From: Clostridia bacterium
GTDB lineage: Bacteria > Bacillota > Clostridia > Oscillospirales > Acutalibacteraceae
Length of the DNA: 64,000 nt
Assembly: GCA_024404115.1 (NCBI GenBank)
Contig: JAKSQM010000003.1
Span: 164,171-228,170, forward strand
Reading direction: 5' to 3'
The position numbers and the translations under genes are program-made. Under the pieces are notes generated by a model. The model was not told where the DNA came from. It was given only the letters and a program-made list of their open reading frames with translations, and made no database searches. Each line of letters opens with the position of its first letter. Position 1 is the first letter of the stretch. This document shows positions 12,369 through 22,321 of this stretch, piece by piece.

Positions 12369-12423
12369 AGGTTAAGTCCGTGGACTACCTTTAAATTATA
12401 GTTGAAATCTTTGTGAAAATCAA
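12369..12423 (-). promoter_or_regulatory. Promoter and inverted repeat before the BMP gene
   Basis: Read on the minus strand: TTGATT (12418-12423), a 17-bp spacer and TATAAT (12395-12400). Right at the predicted start, 12369-12390 forms an inverted repeat, AGGT-TA-AGTCC-GT-GGACT-ACCT. This could be an operator or a 5' leader hairpin. The rest of the gap to the 6S-like gene (12424-12663) is AT-rich, with no gene seen. Confidence 0.75.
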
Positions 12424-12663
12424 GCATTTTTATCATATTTTATATATTTTAGCAAAAGTTTAGAAAATAAACACGGTGTTATGTATATATATAATAAATG
12501 TATAAGAAAAATCGGTCAAGCAATATGCCTTTACACCTCTTTTTAAATGTGAAGTAAAACTGCTTTACAATACACAAAATTATTATGTGTACAAAAACAG
12601 GGGCGTTTTATGTGTAAACTGCACAAATCTTGTTTTTGGGGTATATTTCTTTGCATTTTTTTA

Positions 12664-12692
12664 TTGACAAAAGCCCTGCGGTAGAGTATATT
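12664..12692 (+). promoter_or_regulatory. Consensus promoter of the 6S-like RNA
   Basis: TTGACA (12664-12669), exactly 17 bp, TATATT (12687-12692). Transcription should start close to 12700, which coincides with the base where the closing stem of the RNA begins. Confidence 0.85.
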
Positions 12693-12699
12693 TAAAATA

Positions 12700-12957
12700 A
12701 CCATAGTAATGGTGTAATTGGACTCGTGCGCCCTGATGTGTCTACTGGAGCGCTGAGCCGTTTCACCATCCTGAAAATCAGGGGATTTTGGTAGATGCTC
12801 TGCCTCATGGCGGTAGTGCTGAACGGTGCGATTTACATACTTATCAATAAGCGCATTATTGATGTGTTAATTGCCTCGCCCGCAAGGTACCTTAGCCTGT
12901 TGAGCAGACTTCATCGTAATCACGCTGCGATGTAAAATTTTGCGTGAATCGTATGGT
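12700..12957 (+). ncRNA. ssrS: Probable 6S RNA
   Basis: No reading frame crosses this stretch, and it folds on paper into a long closed rod. 12700-12705 (ACCATA) pairs with 12952-12957, and 12721-12730 pairs with 12941-12950 with one mismatch. The 5' half resembles E. coli 6S RNA as I remember it, in matching order: CTGAGCCG, then TTTCA and ACC, a short hairpin (CCTGA-AAA-TCAGG), then TTGGT, GATGCTC. The 6S RNA binds RNA polymerase holoenzyme by mimicking an open promoter, and controls transcription in stationary phase. At about 258 bases it is longer than most; further inner hairpins include TCAATAA/TTATTGA. Another structured leader RNA is the main alternative. Confidence 0.62.
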
Positions 12958-12997
12958 ATTTTTAATACCAAATATTTATGGAGGTGTATCCAATAAT

Positions 12998-15900
12998 ATG
13001 AGACAGTTCAAAAAATTGTTAAGCGTCATTTTGGCGGTTATCATGGTATTCTCATCTGTTTCAGTTCTTGCAAGTGCATACGGTACTGCATGGAAAGATT
13101 CTGGTATCAAAACAAGCCAGTACAACACCATCGACGTACCTACTCTTACAACAGAGCAGTATGCAACAGCAGCACTTGATGAAGTTGACCGTATGCTCGA
13201 TGTTGAACAGATTATGTTAACAAAAGACGATATCTTCGTTGGTGACCTTGATGTTACATCAGTTAACGCAGCTCTCGACAGTGTTAATACCATCCTCAAT
13301 GGTTCTCTCTGGACTCAGTTTAAGAACATGCTTGGTGATTTACAGAACCTTAATATCAGTGCTCTTACAGTCCGCAGATCCAACGGCGGCAGTGATGTTG
13401 CAGTTATCAACTCACTCCTCAAATTCCTCTATGACAACAAAGGTCTTCTTTCAGGTTTCGTAAAGGGCGAAATTGACCTCGGTTCAATCGTTGCTCAGTT
13501 CGTTGACCTCAGCGACTTTGAAGTTCCTGGCCTTCTTAAAGGAATGCTTTATGAAGCAGCATACAACACAGATGCTCCTGATAAAGTAACACAGACAGTA
13601 GACACAATGGCACAGGATCTTATCGATGCGCTTGTAGTAACAGGCTATAACGGAGATGAGCCGCTTCTTCCCGAACTTGCTGGTCATACCAACATTTCAA
13701 ACGGCTCAATGCTTACATTCATTGATGACGCACTCAAGATTCTCTACAATGACCTTCTTGTTCCCCGTGCAAATCGTTTATGGATTGATGACATCAATGA
13801 GCTCCTCGCTGACTATTCTGATGAGATTTCAAAGTATCAGACATACTTCAATCTTACAGACGACGGCAAGGTAAACTTCCAGTTCCAGCCTTACAACTTC
13901 GATAACAGCAAGCTTGTTCTTGAGCAGCTCAATGACGTTCTTGCTTCAATCATCAACCTTGCTCTTTCTCCCAACCTTGACTTCAAGTGGGAAAAAGGCG
14001 ACAACTCAATGATCGTTAAGAACATCATCACTATCGGCAGAGAAGTTCTTTCTGCAACAGGTCGTGATTTCTTCGCATCATATGTTGAGATTTATGACAA
14101 AGCTAAGCTCGACACAATGACAGACATGCAGGTTGTAGCTTATGTTGCTCGTACAATCCTCAACTCTTCAATCGAAGGCGTTTGGATCCCCAACACAGCT
14201 GATAACCTTGTTAAAGTTGGTTCTTACCTTGTTAAGGATCTCATGGCAACTCAGCTTCCCGAGAGAGATTATTCAAGCGAAACAGCATACCCTGTAGATG
14301 ATATAAACACTGTTTATACTATCCTTTCAGATTTCGGTATCAAAGCTCTTAACGAGAACCCCGGCCTTAACCTTGAATATGGTATTGGCATTGACGCTCT
14401 TGCAAAAGCAGGCGCAAACTGGGTAATCAATAAGTACGGCGGACTTCTTTCAGGTATCAACCTCAGCACAGCTGATTCTGGTTGGGCTAACCTTGATAAG
14501 ATCATCTTCAGAATTATCGATAAGAGCTGGTTTGATGCATCAGCTTTCGGCGGTAATGTAACAACCGAAAAGCTCGTTAAAGATGTTCTCGTTAAAAACA
14601 TCCTTGACCTCAAATTTGAGAATCTTATTGATCTCCTTTGCAATAAGAGCTCTTCTTCAGAATTTGTTGCTTCTTCACCCAAGCAGCTTATTCTCAACAT
14701 CGTTACAAGAGTTCTCAACACTGTATTCCCTGGCCTTCTTAAGACTGGTATGACTACACTTGAAGAAATCATCACAGCTCAGAACCTTGGCAACACAGTT
14801 GACGCTCTCTTCTCAGATCTTTACAACAGCAGAGCAACACTCGTTCCCGCTGTTCTTCCTCTTGTTTGTGATATCCTTGACCTCACAACAGAAGAAACAT
14901 TCAAGAAGCCCACATTCTCAGTTGACAAGTTCTACTATCGTTCAGGTGCTATCAACGAGAGCTTCACAATCACAAACGGTTCTTATGGTATCAACACTGG
15001 TTACACAGATCCTGTAACTGGTCAGTTCCATCAGGACTCACTCTTCAAGATTAAGCTTGAAGATGTTACAATGGATGTTTACAGAACAGGTACTACAACT
15101 AAGATGACTGGCTTCACAGTTAAAATGCCTGAAAACCGTGTTATAAACGGCGGCGAAAAGGTTAAGGTTAACTTCAGCGGTTCAGTTAATGCTATTCTTG
15201 ATGTTATCTTCACAATCAAGTATAATGTAATCAAAGAGGACGGTCAGAATCTTACAAGTGCTCCTCTTACAGCTCGTATTTATACTTGCTTCTCAGGCAC
15301 AAACTCAGATGATGCTATTGAATGGACATCAACATCAGGTGCTGTTCAGGGTGCTGGTGGTCTTAAGAACCTCTTCATCACAAGCCCCAAGGGTCTTGAT
15401 GACCTTGAATTTAAGGTAAGAAATAAGACTGGTGCTGATAATACTCTTACAGCAACATTCACAAGTGCGACAAATGATGCAAGAAATATTTCTTTCGTTA
15501 TTGCAAATCCCGAGACAAAGACAGTTCTTAAAGACGGTACTGCAATTCTTAAGCCCCTTGCTCTTGACGGATACGAGGGAACAGAGGCTCAGGATTTAGA
15601 GGCATTCACCGCTAACGGATATAAACAGTATCAGTTAAAGACTGCTCCTACAATAGGTTCAGCTAAAGCAACAGCTATTACAAGCTACATCAACCTTTAT
15701 AAGGACTATGGTCTTATCGACCTCTTTACAAAGGAAGTTAATGCTCAGCGTCAGGCATCTGACTATGATGCAACAGCTTACAACGCATATCTTACAGCTA
15801 TGCAGCAGGCAGCATCTGTTGTTTTAACAAAGAAGACTGCTGCAACATACTGCGCAGCTACAGGTGTTGCAAAGAACTTCAAGGGATACGCAGAAGCTCT

Positions 15901-16927
15901 TGAAACAGCAGTTGAAAACCTTGAAGCAACAGCAGTTGGCGGCGTTACAGCTCTTAGAGATCGCCTTACAGAAATCGATCCTTCAAACAAGGGTAAGGAT
16001 TTCATGACAGATAGCGATTACTCATTCTTCAGCTCAGATAACTACCTTATGTACACATGGTCAAACTTCCGTGATAAGTACAAGGCAGCTGACAGATTTG
16101 CTTCTGAGTACGAAGAGGGCGGCAAATATTACGAACTCGGTGAGAAGCCCGAAGCTCTTGATGTTATCTACAAGACTTGGGAACTTAACAACTACTATGC
16201 AAGACTTCGTCCCGTTGACGATAGCAAGGTTAACCTCGCTCGTGCAATCAACGAAGCTAATGCAAGAAACTACGATAGCTCAAAATACACAGAAGAGAGC
16301 TTCGATAGATATGAAAACGCAATCGCTTTCGCTAACAGCGTAAACAGCGATGCAAGTGCAGTTCAGCACAAGATTAACCTCTCTTACATCGAGCTCATCG
16401 AAGCTCAGAAGAGACTTATCGCAGCAGAAGCAGAAGAGGAAGACGAGCTCGTTCTCGTTGCAGCAGAGGTTAGCCCTGTTAACCCCGACTGCGCTCCTCA
16501 GATCGTTACAAATTCTGCTGGTGAAAAGCTCCTCCTTGGTGTAGCTCCTGAAGATTACGAAATCGACATCGCTGAGTACTTTGCAGCAGAAGCTGGCGAT
16601 ATGAGCAAAGTTGAGTTTGTTTACGAAGAATTCGGAACAGGCAAAACAATTCAGGTTGTTGATAAGGCAACTGGCGATGTAATCGACGAATATGTAATTG
16701 CAATCAAAGGCGATATCAATGGCGATGGCGAAATTTCAGCATCAGATATGATGGCACTTTCACGTTCACTTTCCGGTCTTTCAGCATTCAGTGATGAAGG
16801 CGATTCAGCATTTGATTTTGCTGCAGATATTAACGGTGACGGTGAAGTTTCAGCATCAGATATGATGGCACTTTCACGTTCACTTTCTGGTTTGTCAGAT
16901 TATGACTTCGCAAAGTTAGACTTCTGA
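12998..16927 (+). CDS. Secreted dockerin protein with a large uncharacterised helical domain
   Basis: A 1309-residue secreted protein. The ATG at 12998 follows GGAGGTG and opens a signal peptide (MRQFKKLLSVILAVIMVFSS..., cleaved near ASA, residues 25-27). Residues about 30-620 are mostly helical and match no family I know. Beta-rich segments follow (about 650-860), then a helical FIVAR-like region (about 900-1180), and a type I dockerin at about 1238-1300. The dockerin has two Ca-binding repeats, each D-x-NGDGE followed by the same helix SASDMMALSRSLSGL. Dockerins attach proteins to cohesins on scaffoldins or the cell surface. It directly follows the 6S-like RNA and heads a run of related surface genes. 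Confidence 0.85.
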   Translation: MRQFKKLLSVILAVIMVFSSVSVLASAYGTAWKDSGIKTSQYNTIDVPTLTTEQYATAALDEVDRMLDVEQIMLTKDDIFVGDLDVTSVNAALDSVNTILNGSLWTQFKNMLGDLQNLNISALTVRRSNGGSDVAVINSLLKFLYDNKGLLSGFVKGEIDLGSIVAQFVDLSDFEVPGLLKGMLYEAAYNTDAPDKVTQTVDTMAQDLIDALVVTGYNGDEPLLPELAGHTNISNGSMLTFIDDALKILYNDLLVPRANRLWIDDINELLADYSDEISKYQTYFNLTDDGKVNFQFQPYNFDNSKLVLEQLNDVLASIINLALSPNLDFKWEKGDNSMIVKNIITIGREVLSATGRDFFASYVEIYDKAKLDTMTDMQVVAYVARTILNSSIEGVWIPNTADNLVKVGSYLVKDLMATQLPERDYSSETAYPVDDINTVYTILSDFGIKALNENPGLNLEYGIGIDALAKAGANWVINKYGGLLSGINLSTADSGWANLDKIIFRIIDKSWFDASAFGGNVTTEKLVKDVLVKNILDLKFENLIDLLCNKSSSSEFVASSPKQLILNIVTRVLNTVFPGLLKTGMTTLEEIITAQNLGNTVDALFSDLYNSRATLVPAVLPLVCDILDLTTEETFKKPTFSVDKFYYRSGAINESFTITNGSYGINTGYTDPVTGQFHQDSLFKIKLEDVTMDVYRTGTTTKMTGFTVKMPENRVINGGEKVKVNFSGSVNAILDVIFTIKYNVIKEDGQNLTSAPLTARIYTCFSGTNSDDAIEWTSTSGAVQGAGGLKNLFITSPKGLDDLEFKVRNKTGADNTLTATFTSATNDARNISFVIANPETKTVLKDGTAILKPLALDGYEGTEAQDLEAFTANGYKQYQLKTAPTIGSAKATAITSYINLYKDYGLIDLFTKEVNAQRQASDYDATAYNAYLTAMQQAASVVLTKKTAATYCAATGVAKNFKGYAEALETAVENLEATAVGGVTALRDRLTEIDPSNKGKDFMTDSDYSFFSSDNYLMYTWSNFRDKYKAADRFASEYEEGGKYYELGEKPEALDVIYKTWELNNYYARLRPVDDSKVNLARAINEANARNYDSSKYTEESFDRYENAIAFANSVNSDASAVQHKINLSYIELIEAQKRLIAAEAEEEDELVLVAAEVSPVNPDCAPQIVTNSAGEKLLLGVAPEDYEIDIAEYFAAEAGDMSKVEFVYEEFGTGKTIQVVDKATGDVIDEYVIAIKGDINGDGEISASDMMALSRSLSGLSAFSDEGDSAFDFAADINGDGEVSASDMMALSRSLSGLSDYDFAKLDF

Positions 16928-16962
16928 TTTACTGTTAAGTAAGCGTTAATTTCAGAAATATG

Positions 16963-16986
16963 CTCAGGGGGAGCAATCTCCCTGAG
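16963..16986 (+). terminator. Hairpin after the first dockerin gene
   Basis: CTCAGGG pairs with CCCTGAG around a short loop, 36 bases after the stop codon. No T-run follows, so it may be a weak terminator or an mRNA-stabilising hairpin between cotranscribed genes. Confidence 0.5.
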
Positions 16987-17017
16987 TGTATATAATAATT
17001 AAAGGAGGAATTCAAAG

Positions 17018-18100
17018 ATGAAAACAGCAAAAAGAATTTTAGCAATCTCTCTTTCTATCATTCTTGCAATCGCTGTGTTTGCATTCCCCGCCAGCGCAGT
17101 GGAAGGTACTATGACATTTAGCCTCACAACTGATCAAAACACATATGCTCCTGGCGATACTGTTACAGTTAGTGTTTCTGTAAGCTCAACTTACAAAGCA
17201 ACATGTATGCGTATCCCGATCCTTTTCAGCAGTGATGTTTTTGAAGTTGTTGAGGGTAGTGGTGTAAGACTTACCGCTTATGGTTCATGCCTTGAATCAA
17301 AAGGCGCACTCGACTATAATACAGACACTTCAGACACTCCCATCGACCTTATGAATGTAACAGACTATTATGATTCCGGATCATATGGTATCATTGCTAT
17401 TCAGTGGGTTGCAAATATCACAGCAGCTGGTATTGGCAGTTTCTATAGTGCTGATTCAGTTAAGTGCTTCAGCTTCCAGCTCAAGGTTAAATCAGGCGCA
17501 AGTGGCGAAGGCACTATTCTTATTCCCGCAGCCGAAGAGCTCAAACCCGCATTTGCTTTCTATAATCAGACAGTTTTAGATCCCGCAGATGCAACAACAA
17601 TCTGCCGTGTTAACGCAACCTTCAATGTTGACGAATGGTCAGTTTCAATTGCTGGTGGCGAAGAGGACGGCATCACAACTTTCCCCGATTCAGATGTCAT
17701 TATTGATTATGACGAACATATCATCAAGAACTGGGAAGATGGTATGGACAAAGCAATGATTGAAACAAACGTTATGCCTACAGGTAATGCAACTCTTCAG
17801 TTCGTTCCTTCTGAAAAGAGCGGTGAATATGGCACTGGCTCATCTGTTAAAGTATGGGTTGGAACAGACTTAATTGATGAGTATGTAAATCTCCTTTACG
17901 GTGATGTTAACGGAGATGGTGTTATATCCGCTTCCGATATGATGGCATTGTCTCGTTTTGTATCAGGTCTTGCAGATATTGAAGAAGAGATATTTATACT
18001 TGCAGGTGATGTTAACGCCTCATGCGAAATAACTGTATCTGATGTAATGAATATTTCTCGTTACATTTCCGGACTTACTGACATCAGTCAGGCTATTTAA
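17018..18100 (+). CDS. Secreted cohesin-like plus dockerin protein
   Basis: A 360-residue protein. The signal peptide (1-28, ending PASA) is followed by a beta-rich domain (about 30-200) with the YAPGDTVTVSVSVSS pattern of cohesin/carbohydrate-binding type folds. A linker follows, and then a type I dockerin (about 293-358). The first dockerin repeat is intact (GDVNGDGVISASDMMALSRFVSGL read in pieces), but the second reads DVNASCE where DxNxDGx is expected, so one Ca site is probably lost. AAAGGAGG precedes the ATG. It probably belongs to a surface assembly with its neighbours; whether the beta domain truly binds dockerins is not shown. Confidence 0.78.
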   Translation: MKTAKRILAISLSIILAIAVFAFPASAVEGTMTFSLTTDQNTYAPGDTVTVSVSVSSTYKATCMRIPILFSSDVFEVVEGSGVRLTAYGSCLESKGALDYNTDTSDTPIDLMNVTDYYDSGSYGIIAIQWVANITAAGIGSFYSADSVKCFSFQLKVKSGASGEGTILIPAAEELKPAFAFYNQTVLDPADATTICRVNATFNVDEWSVSIAGGEEDGITTFPDSDVIIDYDEHIIKNWEDGMDKAMIETNVMPTGNATLQFVPSEKSGEYGTGSSVKVWVGTDLIDEYVNLLYGDVNGDGVISASDMMALSRFVSGLADIEEEIFILAGDVNASCEITVSDVMNISRYISGLTDISQAI

Positions 18101-18157
18101 TGCATTTTTAAAAGGCGTATGCTTTTTAAAATAATAAAACTTTAGGAGGAAATCAAC

Positions 18158-21100
18158 TTGAAAACAGCTAAAAAAATTCTGAGTGTTGTTCTTGCTGTTA
18201 TTCTTGTTCTTGGCACAGTTGTAGTTGCAGCTAATGCTGCTGTTCCTGCTTCCGCAAAGATCGTATCAAGCTTCAAAATCGAAGTTTTAGATCCAAGCGA
18301 AGGTTGCGAGAATATTGCAACTGAGGTTAAGAACGGTGGTCGTGAATTCGGCGCAAGTGGTTCTGCAACAACTACACTTCAGAAGGCAGACATCGCAGCA
18401 TATAAAGAGCTCGAAGAGCACAATTATGCTGACACAACAAAGCCTGTTGAGGTAAAAGCAGGTCAGGTTGTTTGGTTAACTGTTAACATCAAACACAATG
18501 ACTTTTACCTTGGCGGTATCGAAACAACAGTGTTCTATTCAGTAGGTAAAGATGCTGATAACACTACCCTGTTCTCTGGTACATTAAGTGGTGCAGCTCA
18601 GACCGTAAACTGTGATAGTGAATGGAATGAGTGGGGCTTCACCAATACTGTAACATATTGGTCAAAGATTATTGCTACAAAGAGAACTTCATTCACAAAG
18701 TTACTTGCTGATCCTTCAGCATACCATTGCGTATCAGTTACTTCACTTCACTCTGCATATGATGAAGTTGAAGGTATACTTGTTCCTGATGCAGATATCG
18801 ATTTAGTTACATTCCCTCTTTTCGTATCTCCTGATGCAAAAGTAGGCGACACAGTAACATTGGATTATTATCTTGGTAAAAAGCCTGACTATGCTCAGTT
18901 TGCAGATGGCGATGTTACAGGTGATATCGAATCTATGCCTCTTTCACAGATGTCAACAGTACCAGTTACTCTTGTAGTTGTTGACGACGTAGCAGAACTC
19001 GACTACACAGAACTCGATGCTCAGATCGCAGCATTCGATGCTCTCAAAGAGGCTGATTACACAGCTGATACATGGGCAGAAGCTAAAGAGTACTACGATG
19101 CAGCAGTAGCAGCTAAGACAGATGCTGAAACACAGGACGAAGTTGACGAAGCAGCAGGTAATCTTGCAGATGCTATCGAAAATCTTGAAAAAGCTCCCGT
19201 ACTTTCATTCGACGCTCTTGAGAAAGCACTTGAAGATGCAGCTAAGGTTGATAAGGATACATTAACAACATCTTCAGCAGCAGATCTTGATGCAGCAGTT
19301 GCAGCAGCAGAAGCAGCTAAGTCAGCTACTACTCAGGAAGAAATCAACAAGGCAACAGCAGATCTTTGCGATGTTCTTGATAACCTTTCAACAAAGGCAG
19401 ACCTCACAGCACTTAACAATGCTCTTGCAGAGGCAGCTGAAGTAGATAAGGATAAGTACACAGCTGATACAGTTAAGGCTCTTGAGGATGCAGTAGCAGC
19501 TGGTCAGGCAATCGTTGCTAATGCTGATGAAACATCAGACACAGCAGCAGTTGCAAAGGCAACTAACGATATTAACACAGCTATCAGTGGTCTTAAACTT
19601 AAGGGCGCTGATTACACAGCAGTTGATACAGCAGAATCAACAATCGCTGGTCTTAAAGAAGCAGACTACACAGCAGCTTCATGGGCAAAGCTCAAGGAAG
19701 CTGAGAAGGCAGTAGTTCGTGGTTATGACATCGAGAAGCAGGCAGCAGTTGACGCTATGGCAACAGCTCTTAACAATGCTATCGATGGTCTTAAGAAAGT
19801 AGCTGATACATCAGCTCTTGAAGAAGCTATCGCAGCAGCAGCAGATGCTGATAAGACAGCTTATGCAGCAGACGTTTGGGAAGCAATCCAGAACGACGTT
19901 GCACTTGCTAACACATATGTTGGCGCTGGTCTTGCAGCAGACGATGTTCAGAATGACATTGATGCTCTTACAGCAAAGATCAATAGCGAACTCGCTAATA
20001 CAATGGGCGCAGCAGACTACTCAAAGGTAGATGCAGCTCTTGAAAAGATCCCCGCAGACCTTTCAGGTTACACAGACGCTTCTGTAGCAGCTCTTAACAA
20101 TGCTGTTAACGCAGTTGCTCGTGGACTTATGGAAGACAAACAGGCAAGCGTTGATAAGATGGCAGCTGACATTGAAGCAGCTATCAACAACCTTGAAGTT
20201 AAGAAGGCTGACTACACAGCTCTTAACGCAGCTATCGCAAATGCTGACGCAAAAGTTGGCGACGAAGCTCTCTACACAGCTGAAACATATTCAGCATATA
20301 AGACAGCTTATGATGCAGCTAAGGCTGTTCCCGCTGGTCAGGATTACACAGCACAGGATTCTATCGATGCAGCAGCAAAGGCTCTTAACGATGCAGTTGA
20401 CGGTCTTGCATATGCAGGTGCTGATTGGACAGCTCTTGACGCAGCAGTAGAGAAAGTTAACGGTGTTGACAGATCTCTCTACACTGACGATTCACTTGCT
20501 AAGATGGATGCAGCAGCAGCAACAGCACTTGAGATGTATAACGCAAAGAGCGATTATGACATCAATTCTCAGTCAGTTATCGATGCAGCAGCAGAAAAAG
20601 CTGACGGTTCACTTAAACTCCTTGTTCTCAAGGATGCTGACTATGCAAAGGTAGATGCAGCTAAGGAAGAAGCAGCAGCTATCACAAGATCACATTACAC
20701 AAGCGATTCTCTTGCAGCTCTTGATGCAGCTCTTGCAGCAGTTCCCAAGAATGCAAAGATCGACAAGCAGGCTGATGTTGACGCAGCAGCAGATGCTATC
20801 TCAGAAGCAGTTAAGGCTCTTGTTCTTAAAGATGCTGACTATTCATCAGTTGACAGCCAGATCACACGTGCTGGCAAGCTCAGCGCTAAGGATTATACTA
20901 AGGATTCATGGGCAGCTCTTGAAGCAGCTATCGACGCAGTAGTTCGTGGCTACAAAGCTGACAAGCAGGCTGATGTTGATAACATGGCTATCGCAATTGA
21001 AAAGGCTATCAACGCTCTTGTTAAGGTATCAGGCGCTGACTATTCAGAGATCCTTGCTCTTAACGAGCAGTATCAGCAGCTCAACCCCAACCTTTACACA

Positions 21101-22261
21101 GATGAGACATATGATGCATACGAAGCAGCTATCAACGCTGTTGACTATTCACTTTCAAGCAACGACCAGGATAAGGTTGACGCTATGGCTAAGGCTATTA
21201 AGGATGCATATGCAGCTCTTGAACTCAAGGATGCTGACTACACAGCAGTTAACACAGCTAAAGACAACTTCGCAGCAATGGATACAGCTAACTACACAGA
21301 TGATTCTGTAAAGGCAGTTGAAGATGCAATTGCAGCAGTTGTTGAAGGCAAGAAGATCGACGAGCAGACCGCAGTTGACGATATGGCTAAGGCTATCAAC
21401 GATGCTATTGACGCTCTTGAACTCAAGGATGCTGATTACACAGCAGTTAACGAAGCTATCGCTAAGTTCGACGCTCTTGATAAGTCAATCTACACTGGCG
21501 CTTCAGTAAGAAACGTTGAGAAGGCTATCGCAGCAGTTGTTGAAGGCAAGAAGATTGACGAGCAGGCTGACGTTGACGCAATGGCACAGGCTATTAACGA
21601 TGCTATTGCAGCTCTTAAGGAGCCCGCAGGCGTTGTTACTAACGTAGTAGTTGCTGAATCACCCACAAATACTAAGGATCTTACAATCACAGTTGAAAAC
21701 AGAGCTTTCAAAGTTCAGCTTATCGACGAAAACGGTAACACTGTAACTAAGAGCAGAGTTGATCATCCTGAGTACATCACAAGCTATGATAAGGACGGCA
21801 ATGTAGTTGACTACATGTCAAGAGATATCGCTTATGAGGAATGGAACTTCACTGCAACACTTAAGCCCGGTAAATACACTGTAATTTCAAGAGATTCTCA
21901 GGATGGTTGGGAAACAAAGGATCTCGGTTATGAAGTAGTAATCGAGAACTCAGTTAAGTATATTGACGTTGTTTCTCTTACTCCTTCAGCTGGCACAGCT
22001 AAGGTTTCAACAGAGCTTCCTCTTACAGTTGTAACTGGTAAGGATATTACAAAGATCCAGATCCTTGTTGACGACGCAACAGAAGGTGCAAAGACATTCT
22101 ATGCATCATCAAGCGGCACAATCGAGGGCGACCAGTGCACATACAACATCTATGTTAAACTTTACAGCAAGGGTGATCATACTCTTAAAGTTAAGTATAG
22201 AACAGCAGAGGGTTGGGAAGTTTGCGATGACGTTACAGCTACAGTAACAGCAGTTAAATAA
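18158..22261 (+). CDS. Giant secreted FIVAR-repeat surface protein
   Basis: A 1367-residue protein that starts at a TTG behind AGGAGG, with a signal peptide nearly identical to that of the previous gene (MKTAKKILSVVLAVILVLG..., ending ANA). Residues about 30-280 form a beta domain of the same general type as in the flanking dockerin proteins. Residues about 282-1158 hold 13 FIVAR repeats of 65-72 residues, each starting D-Y/W-T/S-x-(V/L) and containing YT-x-D/E-S/T and a D-x-(M/A)-A helix. Two small beta domains close the protein (1160-1367). It has no dockerin, LPXTG or S-layer motif, so attachment is unclear. FIVAR modules act as helical stalks or sugar binders. Confidence 0.85.
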   Translation: MKTAKKILSVVLAVILVLGTVVVAANAAVPASAKIVSSFKIEVLDPSEGCENIATEVKNGGREFGASGSATTTLQKADIAAYKELEEHNYADTTKPVEVKAGQVVWLTVNIKHNDFYLGGIETTVFYSVGKDADNTTLFSGTLSGAAQTVNCDSEWNEWGFTNTVTYWSKIIATKRTSFTKLLADPSAYHCVSVTSLHSAYDEVEGILVPDADIDLVTFPLFVSPDAKVGDTVTLDYYLGKKPDYAQFADGDVTGDIESMPLSQMSTVPVTLVVVDDVAELDYTELDAQIAAFDALKEADYTADTWAEAKEYYDAAVAAKTDAETQDEVDEAAGNLADAIENLEKAPVLSFDALEKALEDAAKVDKDTLTTSSAADLDAAVAAAEAAKSATTQEEINKATADLCDVLDNLSTKADLTALNNALAEAAEVDKDKYTADTVKALEDAVAAGQAIVANADETSDTAAVAKATNDINTAISGLKLKGADYTAVDTAESTIAGLKEADYTAASWAKLKEAEKAVVRGYDIEKQAAVDAMATALNNAIDGLKKVADTSALEEAIAAAADADKTAYAADVWEAIQNDVALANTYVGAGLAADDVQNDIDALTAKINSELANTMGAADYSKVDAALEKIPADLSGYTDASVAALNNAVNAVARGLMEDKQASVDKMAADIEAAINNLEVKKADYTALNAAIANADAKVGDEALYTAETYSAYKTAYDAAKAVPAGQDYTAQDSIDAAAKALNDAVDGLAYAGADWTALDAAVEKVNGVDRSLYTDDSLAKMDAAAATALEMYNAKSDYDINSQSVIDAAAEKADGSLKLLVLKDADYAKVDAAKEEAAAITRSHYTSDSLAALDAALAAVPKNAKIDKQADVDAAADAISEAVKALVLKDADYSSVDSQITRAGKLSAKDYTKDSWAALEAAIDAVVRGYKADKQADVDNMAIAIEKAINALVKVSGADYSEILALNEQYQQLNPNLYTDETYDAYEAAINAVDYSLSSNDQDKVDAMAKAIKDAYAALELKDADYTAVNTAKDNFAAMDTANYTDDSVKAVEDAIAAVVEGKKIDEQTAVDDMAKAINDAIDALELKDADYTAVNEAIAKFDALDKSIYTGASVRNVEKAIAAVVEGKKIDEQADVDAMAQAINDAIAALKEPAGVVTNVVVAESPTNTKDLTITVENRAFKVQLIDENGNTVTKSRVDHPEYITSYDKDGNVVDYMSRDIAYEEWNFTATLKPGKYTVISRDSQDGWETKDLGYEVVIENSVKYIDVVSLTPSAGTAKVSTELPLTVVTGKDITKIQILVDDATEGAKTFYASSSGTIEGDQCTYNIYVKLYSKGDHTLKVKYRTAEGWEVCDDVTATVTAVK

Positions 22262-22277
22262 TTTCCAAGATTTTTTC

Positions 22278-22312
22278 GAGGGTCGTGGGTAAAACCACGG
22301 CTCTCTTTTTTT
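22278..22312 (+). terminator. Terminator after the FIVAR gene
   Basis: A GAGGGTCGTGG / CCACGGCTCTC stem with the bases GTAAAA in the loop, followed by a run of T residues (22304-22312), 17 bases after the stop codon. It separates the surface-protein run from the next promoter. Confidence 0.85.
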
Positions 22313-22321
22313 AGTTATCAC

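Noticed and set aside
12700-12957. tmRNA, RNase P RNA or SRP RNA
   Set aside because: The characteristic motifs (tRNA-like ends, GAGGAAAGTCC, or the GGTCAGG...AGCAG apical loop) are absent, while the motif order fits 6S RNA.
19515-21509. Gln/Leu-rich plus-strand open frames inside the FIVAR gene
   Set aside because: They are a by-product of GCA/GCT-rich repeat DNA read in another frame.
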